From JACJWR01 sp963752505 (lineage in GTDB: Bacteria > Actinomycetota > Actinomycetes > S36-B12 > UBA10799), in assembly GCA_963752505.1 (NCBI GenBank), contig CAVVYM010000002.1, forward strand, positions 186,001 through 250,000: a DNA stretch of 64,000 nucleotides, in the 5' to 3' direction. This document shows, in pieces, positions 9,727 through 18,925 of the stretch. Position 1 is the stretch's first letter, and each line of letters begins with the position of its first letter. The position numbers and the translations under genes were made by a program. The notes under the pieces were generated by a model. That model searched no databases. It had not been told where the DNA came from and saw nothing but the letters and a program-made list of their open reading frames with translations.

Positions 9727-11133
9727 CTAGGGGTTGTCAGCGCGGATCACCGAGAGCACGCGGTCGCGTAGTTCGGCCATTGCGGCCTCGTCGCGATGCT
9801 CGACATTGAGACGCAGCAGCGGCTCGGTGTTGCTGGGACGCACGTTGAACCACCACTCGTCGGCGCCCATGGTGAGGCCATCGAGCTCGTCCACCCTGGT
9901 GGCCTCCGATTCGAAGGCCCTGCGCACCGCTTCGGTAGCCGCCGCGCCATCGGTCACGGTCGAGTTGATCTCGCCGCTGGCCACGTAGCGGTTGTAGGGC
10001 TCGAGCAGGTCCCCGACGGTGGTGCCCGTCGGGGAATTGCCAAGCGCCGATATGAGGTGGAGCGCAGCGAGCATGCCGCTGTCTGCCCGCCAGAAGTCGC
10101 GGAAGTAGAAGTGGCCTGAGTGCTCGCCGCCGAAAACGGCGCCGGTTTCGGCCATCGTCGCCTTGATGAATGAGTGACCCACCCGAGTGCGCACGGGAGT
10201 TCCACCGTTCTCCACGATGATCTCCGGCACGGCAGCCGAGGTGATCAGGTTGTGGATGACCGGAGCACCGGGATTGCGCCGCAACTCCTGCACCGCGATC
10301 AGCGACGTCAGGCTGCTCGGCGAGACCAGTTCGCCGGTCTCATCTACGGCGAAACAGCGGTCGGCGTCGCCGTCGAATGCCAGGCCCAGATCGGCACCGA
10401 CCTCGCGCACCCTGGCCTGCAGGTCCGCGAGATTGGCCGGATCGATCGGGTTTGCCTCGTGGTTGGGGAACGTGCCGTCGAGTTCGAAGTACATCTGAGT
10501 CACGTCCAGCGGAAGGGGGCCGAGCACCGCCGGCGCAGTCAGCCCCGCCATCCCGTTTCCGGCGTCCACCACCACGTCCAGCGCACGAATCGTGTCGAGG
10601 CCGGGCACCAGGGAGCGCAGAAAGGCGGCGTAGTCGTCGAGCAGGTTGACCTCGGCGACGGATCCGGGCGTCACATCTTCGGAGCCGTCAGGCGGAACCC
10701 CCGGCTGAGCCAGCGCAGCTGCGCAGAAGGCACTGATCTGGGCCAAGCCGGTGTCGCGCCCGACTGGCACAGCGCCGGCCGCACAGATCTTGATCCCGTT
10801 GTATTCGGCGGGATTGTGGCTCGCGGTGAACATGGCGCCGGCGTGGCCGAGGCTGCCACTGGCGAAGTAGAGCCCGTCGGTGCTGCACAAGCCGATATCG
10901 ATGACGTCGACCCCGGACTCGGTGACACCCCGTGCGAAGGCCGCCACCAGCGCCGGCCCCGACGGACGCATATCTCGCCCCACGACCATGGTTCCCGTAC
11001 CGCCGTCGGCCGCCCGCAGCTGGAGCACCTCGACGCAGGCCCGCCCGACCAGATAGGCGAGGTCCTCATCGAGTTGGTCGGGGTAGACCCCGCGAACGTC
11101 GTAGGCCTTGATGACCTCATCTAGTGCGCGCAT
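9727..11133 (-). CDS. manB: Phosphomannomutase/phosphoglucomutase
   Basis: A 468-residue alpha-D-phosphohexomutase with all four family sites: catalytic phosphoserine loop TASHNP (Ser about residue 105), metal loop DGDADR (about 255-260), sugar-binding GEHSGH and phosphate-binding RPSNTEP. It converts mannose-6-phosphate to mannose-1-phosphate (and probably the glucose pair), feeding GDP-mannose synthesis. Length is normal. It follows the DUF3499 gene by 14 bases and heads the manB-Trm112-SIS-manA segment, as in mycobacterial Rv3257c. Confidence 0.95.
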   Translation of the reverse strand: MRALDEVIKAYDVRGVYPDQLDEDLAYLVGRACVEVLQLRAADGGTGTMVVGRDMRPSGPALVAAFARGVTESGVDVIDIGLCSTDGLYFASGSLGHAGAMFTASHNPAEYNGIKICAAGAVPVGRDTGLAQISAFCAAALAQPGVPPDGSEDVTPGSVAEVNLLDDYAAFLRSLVPGLDTIRALDVVVDAGNGMAGLTAPAVLGPLPLDVTQMYFELDGTFPNHEANPIDPANLADLQARVREVGADLGLAFDGDADRCFAVDETGELVSPSSLTSLIAVQELRRNPGAPVIHNLITSAAVPEIIVENGGTPVRTRVGHSFIKATMAETGAVFGGEHSGHFYFRDFWRADSGMLAALHLISALGNSPTGTTVGDLLEPYNRYVASGEINSTVTDGAAATEAVRRAFESEATRVDELDGLTMGADEWWFNVRPSNTEPLLRLNVEHRDEAAMAELRDRVLSVIRADNP

Positions 11134-11147
11134 CGCCGCCTTCTCGG

Positions 11148-11549
11148 TTAGAAGTCGTGTGAGGCAGCCGCGTGGTCAACATCGTCGGCAGCTCTGAGAA
11201 CCCGCAGGTGACCCCGTCGGGTGCCCTCAACTGTGCCAGAAGGAACATCAGGAATCACCGCGGCCGGCGCGGACGTGCTGCGGGCCGCATCCCGCACCGC
11301 ATCGGCGAGGGCTTCGAGGTCGTCAATCGTGGGGCCGAACTGGTCCGGATCGAAGTCGAGGCGCACAACGTCCCAGCCACGGGGCACCGTCATCCGCTCT
11401 GCGTGCACCTGGCACAGGTCGTAGCAGTGCGGATCCGCGTTGGTCGCCAGCGGGCCGAGCACCGCGGTGCACTCACTGTAGACATAGGTCAAGGTCGCCA
11501 CAGCCCGTGAACCACAGGATGGTTTTGAACACGCTCGTTGCCGTCCCAC
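11148..11549 (-). CDS. DUF3499 family protein
   Basis: A 133-residue actinobacterium-specific protein. The N-terminal signature (CSKPSCGSRAVATLTYVY, then PLATNADPHCYDLC and HAERMTVPRGWDVVRL) is that of DUF3499, with four cysteines and a histidine that look like a zinc-binding module. The C-terminal 50 residues are Ala/Asp-rich. Function is unknown. The gene is always near whiB and manB in relatives (Rv3258c in M. tuberculosis). The start is GTG at 11549. Confidence 0.85.
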   Translation of the reverse strand: MGRQRACSKPSCGSRAVATLTYVYSECTAVLGPLATNADPHCYDLCQVHAERMTVPRGWDVVRLDFDPDQFGPTIDDLEALADAVRDAARSTSAPAAVIPDVPSGTVEGTRRGHLRVLRAADDVDHAAASHDF

Positions 11550-11605
11550 GCCCGAACCCTAACCCGACGGGGACGCTTCCGACTTGACCGGCACGCGGCG
11601 AGCAG

Positions 11606-11992
11606 CTACCAACGCGGGTAGTGCGGATCGACGTCGCCGGGGTCGTGCGCCAGCCACTCGCCTACCAATTCAGCCAGCACGTCGCGCACCAGTGGGGTGC
11701 CGCCACCGGCTTGTTCGATCGGTCGCCGATGAAGCACCAACTGAGGCGGATTCAGTTGACTCATGATCCGTCCTAGCGGTGCGCGAGTGAGACGCCGACT
11801 GGCCAACGGGACGTCCTCGACGACCACATCGGCCTCAGCGATGTCCGGTGTGTGCTGGGCCAGGTGGATAACCGCGCGGGCCACCACGCGGTCGAACACC
11901 TCGCGCCGGGTGAGGGCACCCGGCATGGTGGCCGGAAGGAGAGGTCCGCGCAGCCCACGGCCGTGACGGTCACGGGCTGTGCGGTCTGGCAC
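11606..11992 (-). CDS. Metallopeptidase-family (zincin_1-like) protein without the HExxH site
   Basis: A 128-residue protein beginning RDRHGRGLRGPLLP, the conserved opening of the actinobacterial Rv3259-type family, and containing LVLHRRPIEQ and a final LAELVGEWLAHDPGDVDP segment. That last segment is where PF06262 metallopeptidases carry HExxH; no histidine pair is present here, so zinc catalysis is unlikely. It starts one base after the whiB stop, so it is co-expressed with whiB. In M. tuberculosis the orthologue is on the opposite strand to its neighbours; here all run in one direction. Confidence 0.7.
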   Translation of the reverse strand: MPDRTARDRHGRGLRGPLLPATMPGALTRREVFDRVVARAVIHLAQHTPDIAEADVVVEDVPLASRRLTRAPLGRIMSQLNPPQLVLHRRPIEQAGGGTPLVRDVLAELVGEWLAHDPGDVDPHYPRW

Positions 11993-11993
11993 C

Positions 11994-12251
11994 TCAGGCG
12001 CTCTGCTTCTTCAGCCGCCGGCGCTCCCGCTCGCTGAGCCCACCCCAGATGCCGAACCGCTCATCGTTGGCGAGGGCGTACTCGAGGCAATCCATGCGGA
12101 CATCGCAGGACTGGCAGACTCGCTTGGCTTCGCGCGTGGACCCGCCCTTCTCGGGGAAGAAGGCTTCTGGGTCGGTCTGAGCGCACAGGGCGCGCTCTTG
12201 CCACGCCATCTCTTCGGGGTAGTCGAGTGGAAAAAGTTCAACGTTGCTCAT
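11994..12251 (-). CDS. whiB: WhiB-family iron-sulfur transcriptional regulator (WhiB2/WhmD type)
   Basis: An 85-residue regulator with the four [4Fe-4S] cysteines (C23, C46, C49, C55 counted from the start at 12251), the GIWGG turn at 67-71 and a basic C-terminal tail (SERERRRLKK) for DNA contact. WhiB2/WhmD/WhiB controls septation with WhiA. The start at 12251 is supported by AAGGAACC eight bases upstream; an upstream in-frame extension to 12347 overlaps the promoter. Its place next to the Rv3259-like, DUF3499 and manB genes is the usual whiB2 context. Confidence 0.93.
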   Translation of the reverse strand: MSNVELFPLDYPEEMAWQERALCAQTDPEAFFPEKGGSTREAKRVCQSCDVRMDCLEYALANDERFGIWGGLSERERRRLKKQSA

Positions 12252-12317
12252 CTGGTTCCTTCCGGGGCGATCCCTTGGGCCTTGGGGGAAGGGCCCGGTG
12301 TGAATGACAGTGATGAA

Positions 12318-12347
12318 ATTACACCCGTGTCGTACCAGACAAGTCAA
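12318..12347 (-). promoter_or_regulatory. Sigma-70-type promoter of the whiB operon
   Basis: On the minus strand TTGACT (12342-12347) and TGTAAT (12318-12323) are separated by 18 bases. This places transcription start near 12311 and gives a leader of about 60 bases before the whiB ribosome binding site. One of the few places in the window with a near-consensus -35 and -10 pair. Confidence 0.6.
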
Positions 12348-12372
12348 GCCCTCGGTGGTATTAAAAGAATTC

Positions 12373-14925
12373 CTAACTAACGGGCGCTGCTGGTGCCACC
12401 ACGCTGGTATACGTGGTATTGCGTTGCACCGCGGGTCGACCGGCGGCTGCGGCGACTGCCCGCAACTCCCTCGGGGTCATGCTCGAACCGAACTCCGAGC
12501 CCGCCATCCGCGAGATGGTCTCCTCCATGAGAGTGCCGCCGAGGTCGTTGGCACCGGCTCCCAGTAGTTCGGCACAGGCGGCAGGCCCGATCTTCACCCA
12601 CGACACCTGAATGTTCGGGATCGATTCGTGCAGCAGAATCCGGGCGAGCGCGGTCACCGCCACGTCATCGCGGCGACTGGGGCCCGGTCGGGCGACACCG
12701 GCGAGGTAGATCGGCGAGTTCTCATGGACGAAGGGCAGGCCGACGAACTCGGTGAAGCCGCCGGTGCGCTCCTGTAACTCGCGCAGCGTGCGCAGGTGGG
12801 CCACCCAGTGGGTGGGGGCGTCGACGTGGCCGTACATCATGGTCGCCGACGACGGCAGTCCGAGTTCGTGCGCGGTACCCACCACCTCCAACCAGGTGGC
12901 AGTCGGCAGCTTCCCCTTGGTGAGGATCCAGCGGATGTCGTCGTCGAGGATTTCCGCCGCCGTCCCTGGGATGGAATCCAGGCCCACCGAGCGGGCCGTG
13001 GTCAGCCACTCGCGAATTGTCATGCCAGCTCTGGCGGCGCCGTTGACGATCTCCATCGGGCTGAATGCGTGCAGGTGCACCGAACGCCGTTTGACTTCGG
13101 CCGCCAACTCGAAGTAGGCCGTACCCGGCAGTTTCGGATGGATACCGCCCTGCATGCAGATCTCGGTGGCGCCCGCGGCAACGGCCTCGTCCACGCGCCG
13201 CCCTACCTCGGACAGCGGCAAGGTGAAGGCGTCGGCGTCGGTTTCCCGCTGCGCAAAGGCGCAGAAGCGGCAGCCGGTGTAGCAGACGTTGGTGAAGTTG
13301 ATATTGCGGTTGATCACGTAGGTGACATCGTCTCCCACGGCCTCCCGCCGCAGTTGGTCGGCGAACGCGACCACCGCCTGCAGGTCGGCGCCGTCTGCCT
13401 CGGCGAGCGCTGTCGCACGGTCGTGGTGCGCCGGCTGCGTGAGCGTCGCCGGGTCGCGTTCGGCCAGGCGCAGTGCGTCCTTCACCTCCGACGACAACCT
13501 GGGTCCCGGGCCAACCGCCCGCCTCTTTGATCGCTCGGCGACCACCTCCCAGTCGCCGTAGACCTCGGCTTGATCCGCTCGCTGATCCGCGCGTCTTCCC
13601 TCGGTGTCAATCGTCCGCGCCAGATCCACCCGCCCGCTACCTGCCTGGGCCGCGAAAGCCGCGTAGTCGTCCGGCTCCTGCCAGGCGATTCCCGCCGGCG
13701 AAGCCCCGGGGCGGACCAGGCCGTCCGGCCCGGCCAGCGCCCGCACGTGCGGGTGCAATCGTGGGTCGATCCAGCGGTCCGCATCACCGAGCACGTATTG
13801 CGGCTGCACCGCCAGACGGGGGCGCAAGGTGAGACCGGCGGCCGTGCAGGCGGCGTCGAGCACGTCGATGTGCGGCCAAGGGCGCTCCGGGTTCACGTGG
13901 TCGATGGTCAGCGGGCTGACCCCGCCGAAATCGTCCACACCTGCGGCGAGCACGTCGGCCAGCTGCCCCGAGTCGCTGAGATTCGGCGGGGCCTGTATCC
14001 GCATGCCCGGGCCGAAGACCAGTCGGGCGGTCGCCAGCGCCGCCAGATAGGCCTGATGGTCCAAGTCGTCGGCATGGCGCATGGCGGTGTCCGGCTTCGC
14101 CCGGAAGTTCTGGATGATCACCTCCTGCACGTGCCGGTACTCGCGAGCCGCGGCGCGCAGAGCGAGCAGGGATTCGGCCAGTTCGGCCGTGGTCTCGCCG
14201 ATGCCCACGAGCAGCCCAGAGGTGAACGGGATGTTGAGTCGGCCGGCATCGGCCAGCACGCGCAGTCGAACCTGGGGATCCTTGTCCGGTGAGCCGTAGT
14301 GCGCCGCCCCGGGGGTTTCGAAGAGCCTGCGGGAGGTGGTTTCAAGCATCATGCCCATGCTCGGCGCCACTGGGCGGAGCAACTGCATCTCCTCCCACGA
14401 CATCACGCCGGGGTTGAGATGGGGCAACAGCCCGGTCTCTTCGAGGACACGCACGGCGGTGGCGCGCACGTAGGCGAGAGTGGAGTCGTAGCCGGCTTCG
14501 GACAGCCAATCCCGGGCGGCGTCCCACCGATCCTCGGGCCGGTCCCCCAAGGTGAACAGCGCCTCGGTGCACCCAGCCTGCGCCCCAGCACGGGCGATGT
14601 CGAGCACCTCCGACGGTGTTAGGTAGTAGCCCTCGCCGTGAGCGCGCACATTCGCCGGATCAGTCGCGAAAGTGCAATAGCCGCAGCGATCTCGACACAA
14701 CCGGGTGAGGGGGATGAAGACTTTGGGCGAGTAGGTCACGACACCGGGGCGGCCCGCGTCTACCAGCCCGCGGTCACGCCGGTCCGCCGCCATTGCCATG
14801 GCGTCCTGGAGCAGGGCCCCCCGCAGTTCAAGCAGCGCCACGATCTCGTCCTGGTTCAACGTGGCTCCCCGGCCAGCCCGCGCCAGGACCCGACGTTCGG
14901 CCGTCCCGCGTTGCTCCGCTGCCAC
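12373..14925 (-). CDS. fbiC: Bifunctional FO synthase FbiC (fused CofG and CofH radical SAM domains)
   Basis: About 850 residues with two radical SAM halves. The CofG half has CRDRCGYC (C77, C81, C84 from the chosen start) and the CofH half has CYTGCRFC (C548, C552, C555). Together they join tyrosine to the ribitylaminouracil intermediate of riboflavin synthesis to make 7,8-didemethyl-8-hydroxy-5-deazariboflavin, the F420 chromophore. The GTG at 14925 is chosen because the longer reading to 14985 would overlap the divergent fbiA start. fbiC sits beside fbiA/fbiB here, whereas in M. tuberculosis it lies elsewhere (Rv1173). Confidence 0.95.
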   Translation of the reverse strand: MAAEQRGTAERRVLARAGRGATLNQDEIVALLELRGALLQDAMAMAADRRDRGLVDAGRPGVVTYSPKVFIPLTRLCRDRCGYCTFATDPANVRAHGEGYYLTPSEVLDIARAGAQAGCTEALFTLGDRPEDRWDAARDWLSEAGYDSTLAYVRATAVRVLEETGLLPHLNPGVMSWEEMQLLRPVAPSMGMMLETTSRRLFETPGAAHYGSPDKDPQVRLRVLADAGRLNIPFTSGLLVGIGETTAELAESLLALRAAAREYRHVQEVIIQNFRAKPDTAMRHADDLDHQAYLAALATARLVFGPGMRIQAPPNLSDSGQLADVLAAGVDDFGGVSPLTIDHVNPERPWPHIDVLDAACTAAGLTLRPRLAVQPQYVLGDADRWIDPRLHPHVRALAGPDGLVRPGASPAGIAWQEPDDYAAFAAQAGSGRVDLARTIDTEGRRADQRADQAEVYGDWEVVAERSKRRAVGPGPRLSSEVKDALRLAERDPATLTQPAHHDRATALAEADGADLQAVVAFADQLRREAVGDDVTYVINRNINFTNVCYTGCRFCAFAQRETDADAFTLPLSEVGRRVDEAVAAGATEICMQGGIHPKLPGTAYFELAAEVKRRSVHLHAFSPMEIVNGAARAGMTIREWLTTARSVGLDSIPGTAAEILDDDIRWILTKGKLPTATWLEVVGTAHELGLPSSATMMYGHVDAPTHWVAHLRTLRELQERTGGFTEFVGLPFVHENSPIYLAGVARPGPSRRDDVAVTALARILLHESIPNIQVSWVKIGPAACAELLGAGANDLGGTLMEETISRMAGSEFGSSMTPRELRAVAAAAGRPAVQRNTTYTSVVAPAAPVS

Positions 14926-14954
14926 CGCACCAGCGTACGCATCACCGCACTTGG

Positions 14955-14960
14955 GACAAT
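14955..14960 (+). promoter_or_regulatory. Candidate leaderless -10 element of fbiA
   Basis: GACAAT ends exactly six bases before the fbiA ATG, with no ribosome binding site between, so transcription would begin at or next to the start codon. It lies in the 41-base divergent gap with fbiC. Confidence 0.45.
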
Positions 14961-14966
14961 CACCCA

Positions 14967-15965
14967 ATGGATCTCGCGACCTCAACGAACCCCAAACTCA
15001 CAGTGTTGGCCGGAGGCATCGGCGGCGCCCGCTTCGTGCAGGGCCTGCGCCGTGCCCGTCCCGCGGCTGACATCACCGTGATCGGGAACATCGCCGATGA
15101 CATTTGGCTGTTCGGACTCAAGGTGTCACCCGATCTGGACACCCTGATGTACACCCTCGGCGGTGGGGCGGACGAGGCGCGCGGCTGGGGGCGAGCCGAC
15201 GAGACCTTCCACGCCGCGGCGGAACTGGCGGCGTACGGCGCGCAGCCAGATTGGTTCGGCCTGGGCGACCGTGACCTGGCCACCCACCTGATCCGGACCC
15301 AGATGCTCAATGCCGGCTATCCGCTGTCGGCGGTCACGGCCGCCCTCTGCGCACGCTGGCAACTCGACGTGACGCTGTTACCTGCCTCAGACGATCGGGT
15401 GGAGACCCACGTCGTGGTGGAGCGCGACGGCACCAAGCAGGCAATTCACTTCCAGGAGTGGTGGGTGCGGTACAAGGCCAAGTTGCCGGCTCAGGACTTC
15501 GTCATGGTTGGAGCCGACGATGCCACGCCGGGTCCCGGAGTGGTGGCGGCCATCGAACAGGCCGATGCGGTCCTCCTGCCGCCATCGAATCCAGTCGTGT
15601 CGATCGGCGCGATCCTGGCCGTGAACGGTGTCCGCGAGGCGCTGCGTACCACCGCCGCCCCAGTGGTGGGGATGTCCGGGATCGTCTCCGGCCGACCGGT
15701 GCGGGGGATGGCCGATGCCTGTCTCACAGCGATCGGAGTGCAGTCGTCAGCGGCAGGGGTGGCCGCCCACTACGGACCTCGACCCCTAGGCCTCCTCGAC
15801 GCTTGGCTGGTCGATGCCGAGGACAGCGACCAGGTGGCCGAGATCGCCGCCAGCGGCATCCTGGCGCGCTCTGCGCCCACCCTCATGACGGATCCGGTGA
15901 GCGCCGGCGATGCTGCGGTGGCGCTGCTGAGCCTGGCAGCTGAGGTGGGTCGGCGTGACCGGTGA
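14967..15965 (+). CDS. fbiA: 2-phospho-L-lactate (phosphoenolpyruvate) transferase FbiA/CofD
   Basis: A 332-residue CofD-family enzyme that transfers the phospholactyl or phosphoenolpyruvyl group from its guanosine diphosphate carrier onto FO, giving F420-0 (or its dehydro form). LAGGIGGARFVQGL opens the nucleotide-binding fold and NIADDIWLFGLKVSPDLDT carries the Mg-binding aspartates. The ATG at 14967 matches family N-termini and has no ribosome binding site; a -10-like hexamer sits six bases upstream. It overlaps fbiB by 11 bases. Confidence 0.94.
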   Translation: MDLATSTNPKLTVLAGGIGGARFVQGLRRARPAADITVIGNIADDIWLFGLKVSPDLDTLMYTLGGGADEARGWGRADETFHAAAELAAYGAQPDWFGLGDRDLATHLIRTQMLNAGYPLSAVTAALCARWQLDVTLLPASDDRVETHVVVERDGTKQAIHFQEWWVRYKAKLPAQDFVMVGADDATPGPGVVAAIEQADAVLLPPSNPVVSIGAILAVNGVREALRTTAAPVVGMSGIVSGRPVRGMADACLTAIGVQSSAAGVAAHYGPRPLGLLDAWLVDAEDSDQVAEIAASGILARSAPTLMTDPVSAGDAAVALLSLAAEVGRRDR

Positions 15966-17313
15966 CGCAGCTCTGACCATCGTCGGCGTGCCGGGAATCG
16001 GAGTGGTGCAACCAGGAGATGATCTCGCCGCCATGCTCTCGGCAGCGCTCGCCGCGTTGACGTTCCCGGACGGCGACCGAGGCCTGCGCGACGGCGACGT
16101 CGTGGCGGTGAGCAGCAAGGTCGTCGCCAAGGCGGAAGGACGCGTGCTTGATGCGCCGGACCGTGAATCCGCCATCGATAGCGAAACGGTGGCCGAGGTG
16201 GCCCGTCGCGACCATCCGCGCGGCACCACCCGAATCGTGCGCACCTCGCACGGCTTCGTCCTGGCCGCGGCTGGCGTCGACGCTTCGAACACCGATGACG
16301 GGACCGTCGTGCTGCTCCCCGAACGGCCCGACGACTCCGCAGCAGCATTGCGCGCAGAACTACTGCGACGCCACGACTTGACGAACATCGGGGTGCTCAT
16401 CACCGATACCGCAGGGCGCCCTTGGCGCGAGGGTGTGGTCGACTTTGCGGTCGGCAGCGCAGGCATAGTTGCGTTGGACGATCTGCGCGGCCGCCCAGAT
16501 GCCTACGGCGCGTCCCTCGACGCCACCATCGTCGCGATCGGGGATCAGTTGGCAGCCGCATCCGAGCTCGTCCGACCAAAAGCGGGCATGGTCGCCGCCG
16601 CGGTGATTCGCGGCGCCGATCGCTGGGTGCGCGCGACCTCGGACAACGCCTCGACCCTGATCCGGCCGCCCGCCGCCGACCTCTTCACGCTGGGCACCGC
16701 TGAGGCACGCGCCCTGGGCGCGCGAGAGGCGGTCCACGGCAGGCGGACTGTGCGTGACTTCGACACCAGTCGGGACGTGCCCGAGCGGCTGGTGACCGAG
16801 GCGGTCGCAGCCGCCGTGACCGCGCCGAGTCCGCACCACACGACGCCTTGGCGGTTTGCCATCCCACGCCGTCAGACCCGGACTCGCCTGCTCACCGCAA
16901 TGCGTGAGGCGTGGCAGACCGACCTGCGTGACCTCGACGGCTACGACGACGCCGCCATCGAGCGTCGGGTGCGCCGCGGCGACATCCTGTGGCGAGCCCC
17001 CGCCATCGTGCTGCCCTTCTCCGATCTCTCGGTTTCCCACAGCTACCCTGACTCGCGTCGCAACGGCTACGAACGCGACCTATTCCTGGTGGCCGCTGGC
17101 GCCGCAGTTGAGAATCTGCTCGTCTCGCTGGCCGCCCACGGCCTGGGCGGTGCCTGGATCTCCTCGACCATGTTCTGCCCGAATGTGGTGCGGCAGGTCC
17201 TCGACCTCCCGCCGCTCTGGCAGCCGGTCGGCGCCATCGCAATCGGCTTTCCCGCAAGCACGCCACACATCCGCGCCCCGCGCGACCCCCGCGACTTCAT
17301 CATTGAGGTGTGA
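15955..17313 (+). CDS. fbiB: F420-0:gamma-glutamyl ligase / C-terminal nitroreductase-fold reductase FbiB
   Basis: A 452-residue two-domain protein. Residues 1 to about 250 are the CofE ligase domain (SSKVVAKAEGR, VLITDTAGRPWREGVVDFA), which adds glutamates to F420-0. Residues from about 255 are an FMN-binding nitroreductase domain (RRTVRDFDTSRDVPERLV, LLVSLAAHGLGGAWISS), which reduces dehydro-F420-0 in actinobacteria. The GTG start overlaps the fbiA stop. The last gene of the cluster; the cofC/fbiD gene that makes the activated lactate/PEP carrier is not in the window. Confidence 0.94.
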   Translation: MTGDAALTIVGVPGIGVVQPGDDLAAMLSAALAALTFPDGDRGLRDGDVVAVSSKVVAKAEGRVLDAPDRESAIDSETVAEVARRDHPRGTTRIVRTSHGFVLAAAGVDASNTDDGTVVLLPERPDDSAAALRAELLRRHDLTNIGVLITDTAGRPWREGVVDFAVGSAGIVALDDLRGRPDAYGASLDATIVAIGDQLAAASELVRPKAGMVAAAVIRGADRWVRATSDNASTLIRPPAADLFTLGTAEARALGAREAVHGRRTVRDFDTSRDVPERLVTEAVAAAVTAPSPHHTTPWRFAIPRRQTRTRLLTAMREAWQTDLRDLDGYDDAAIERRVRRGDILWRAPAIVLPFSDLSVSHSYPDSRRNGYERDLFLVAAGAAVENLLVSLAAHGLGGAWISSTMFCPNVVRQVLDLPPLWQPVGAIAIGFPASTPHIRAPRDPRDFIIEV

Positions 17314-18353
17314 CTTTCTGCCACCCTAGGCAGATGGCGAGAACTGCAGTGGAACCCGTGGTCTGGCACCCCCCCGCCCCCGGCCCAGATACCGCCGAGC
17401 CCATTCCGGCACTCAACGTGTATCCGATGCCGGGCATCGGGGGTGAAGATGTCCTGGTCGACGACGACGGACGAGTCCTGACCGGGCTTGAGGATGGGCG
17501 CGTCATCCGCTTCGACCCCGAAACCGGCCGGATCCGCCAGCTCGTCGAGACCGGCGGTCGTCCGATGGGCTTGGAGTGGCTGCCCGACGGCCGCCTCCTC
17601 ATCTGCGATGCCTACCGGGGACTGCTCGCGGCCGAGTTGTCCGAGAGCGGACCGCCTGCCACCCTCTCGGACGGCAAGCTCGCCGTGTTGGTCCGCACGG
17701 TTGACCACGCGACGGTTCGTATCTGCAACAACGCCGCCGTCGCGGCCGACGGCACCATCTGGTTCACCGACTCCTCGGCGCGCTTCGACCTGGCGGAGTG
17801 GAAGGCCGACATCATCGAGCATTCCGGCACCGGCCGGCTGATTCGACGCGATCCCGACGGCACCTGTGAGACCGTCGTCAGTCAATTGCAGTTCGCCAAC
17901 GGTGTTGCGTTGACGAGTTCCGAGGACGCGCTGTACTTCGCCGAGACGGGTAGCTACGTCATCAACAAACTCCACTTGCAGGGTGTTCGGACGGGCCAGC
18001 GCGAACAACTCTCGCCGGCCATGCCTGGATTCCCCGACAACCTCTCCCGCGGTACCGACGGCCTGATCTGGGTGGCCATCGCCAGCCCGCGCAACAAGCT
18101 GCTCGATGCGCTGGCCCCTCGCTCGCCGAAGCTGCGCACACTCGTCTGGGCGCTGCCCGAGCGCGCCCAGCCCAAACCCGCGCACCTGACCCACGTGCTG
18201 GCAATCGATCCGCACACAGACGCGGTGACGCTCGCCTACGAAGCGGACGACCCGGTTTTCGGCGTCTCAACGGGTGTGCGCGAGCGTCACGGCACGGTGT
18301 GGCTGGGCAGCCTGACAGCGGGCGCGATCGCCAGTTTCCAGCTTCCCGGGTAG
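17310..18353 (+). CDS. Strictosidine synthase/SMP-30-like six-bladed beta-propeller protein
   Basis: A 347-residue protein of the SMP-30/gluconolactonase and strictosidine synthase-like superfamily. GRPMGLEWLPDGRLLICDAYRGLL and WFTDSSARFDLAEW followed by FANGVALTSSEDALYFAET are typical of the APMAP/strictosidine synthase branch. Members are lactonases or esterases; the substrate is not predictable. The start codon overlaps the fbiB stop (GTGA), behind GAGG, so it may be co-translated; an ATG at 17334 is an alternative. No signal peptide is seen. Confidence 0.7.
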   Translation: MTFCHPRQMARTAVEPVVWHPPAPGPDTAEPIPALNVYPMPGIGGEDVLVDDDGRVLTGLEDGRVIRFDPETGRIRQLVETGGRPMGLEWLPDGRLLICDAYRGLLAAELSESGPPATLSDGKLAVLVRTVDHATVRICNNAAVAADGTIWFTDSSARFDLAEWKADIIEHSGTGRLIRRDPDGTCETVVSQLQFANGVALTSSEDALYFAETGSYVINKLHLQGVRTGQREQLSPAMPGFPDNLSRGTDGLIWVAIASPRNKLLDALAPRSPKLRTLVWALPERAQPKPAHLTHVLAIDPHTDAVTLAYEADDPVFGVSTGVRERHGTVWLGSLTAGAIASFQLPG

Positions 18354-18368
18354 GTCAGGCGATTCCGT

Positions 18369-18836
18369 CTAGCCCAGGCCCAAGGCCCGCTTGACCATCC
18401 CAGCCAGCACAGCGCCGTCGCACCGGCCCGCAGTGGTGGGCTTCAGCGATTTCATGACCGCCCCCATCGCGCGACCGCCCTGCAGGCCCTGCTGCTCGGC
18501 ATCCGCCACGGCATCGGCAACCAACTCGTGAAGTTCGTCCTCAGTGAGCGGCTGTGGAAGGTACCGAGAGATCACCGCGGCCTCTGCGAGTTCGGCGTCA
18601 GCCAACTCCTGACGGTCGGCGTCGGCAAATGCCTCAGCCGATTCGCGCCTGCGCTTGAGTTCCGTTGAGAGGATCGACACCTCATCGTCGTGGCTCAATT
18701 CATGCGCTTGTTTGCCGGATACCTCGGCCTGGGTGATGGCGGTCAGGATCATCCGGATCGTGCGCACGGACTCAGCATCGCCGGAACGCATGGCAGTGGT
18801 GAGATCGGCCTGCAAGGTGGCCTTCAACGAAGTCAT
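18369..18836 (-). CDS. GatB/YqeY domain protein
   Basis: A 155-residue YqeY-type protein, related to the C-terminal tRNA-binding domain of GatB and Glu-tRNA amidotransferases. Family phrases: LKATLQADLTTAMRSGD, ISRYLPQPLTEDEL and GGRAMGAVMKSLKPTTAGRCDG. The free-standing form has no settled function. The ATG at 18836 is chosen; CACAAT ends six bases upstream and no ribosome binding site is visible. It converges with the 17310 gene and diverges from the capA-like gene. Confidence 0.9.
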   Translation of the reverse strand: MTSLKATLQADLTTAMRSGDAESVRTIRMILTAITQAEVSGKQAHELSHDDEVSILSTELKRRRESAEAFADADRQELADAELAEAAVISRYLPQPLTEDELHELVADAVADAEQQGLQGGRAMGAVMKSLKPTTAGRCDGAVLAGMVKRALGLG

Positions 18837-18913
18837 GGCGCCATTGTGCCGCCTAGGGCAACAATTGGAGCGCTCCGACAGCGTGGCGCAGCGGACTGTA
18901 TCGGGCGGCCGCG

Positions 18914-18919
18914 TACGTT
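18914..18919 (+). promoter_or_regulatory. Candidate leaderless -10 element of the CapA-family gene
   Basis: TACGTT followed by six bases and the ATG at 18926. No ribosome binding site lies between them. Confidence 0.5.
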
Positions 18920-18925
18920 TCGCTG

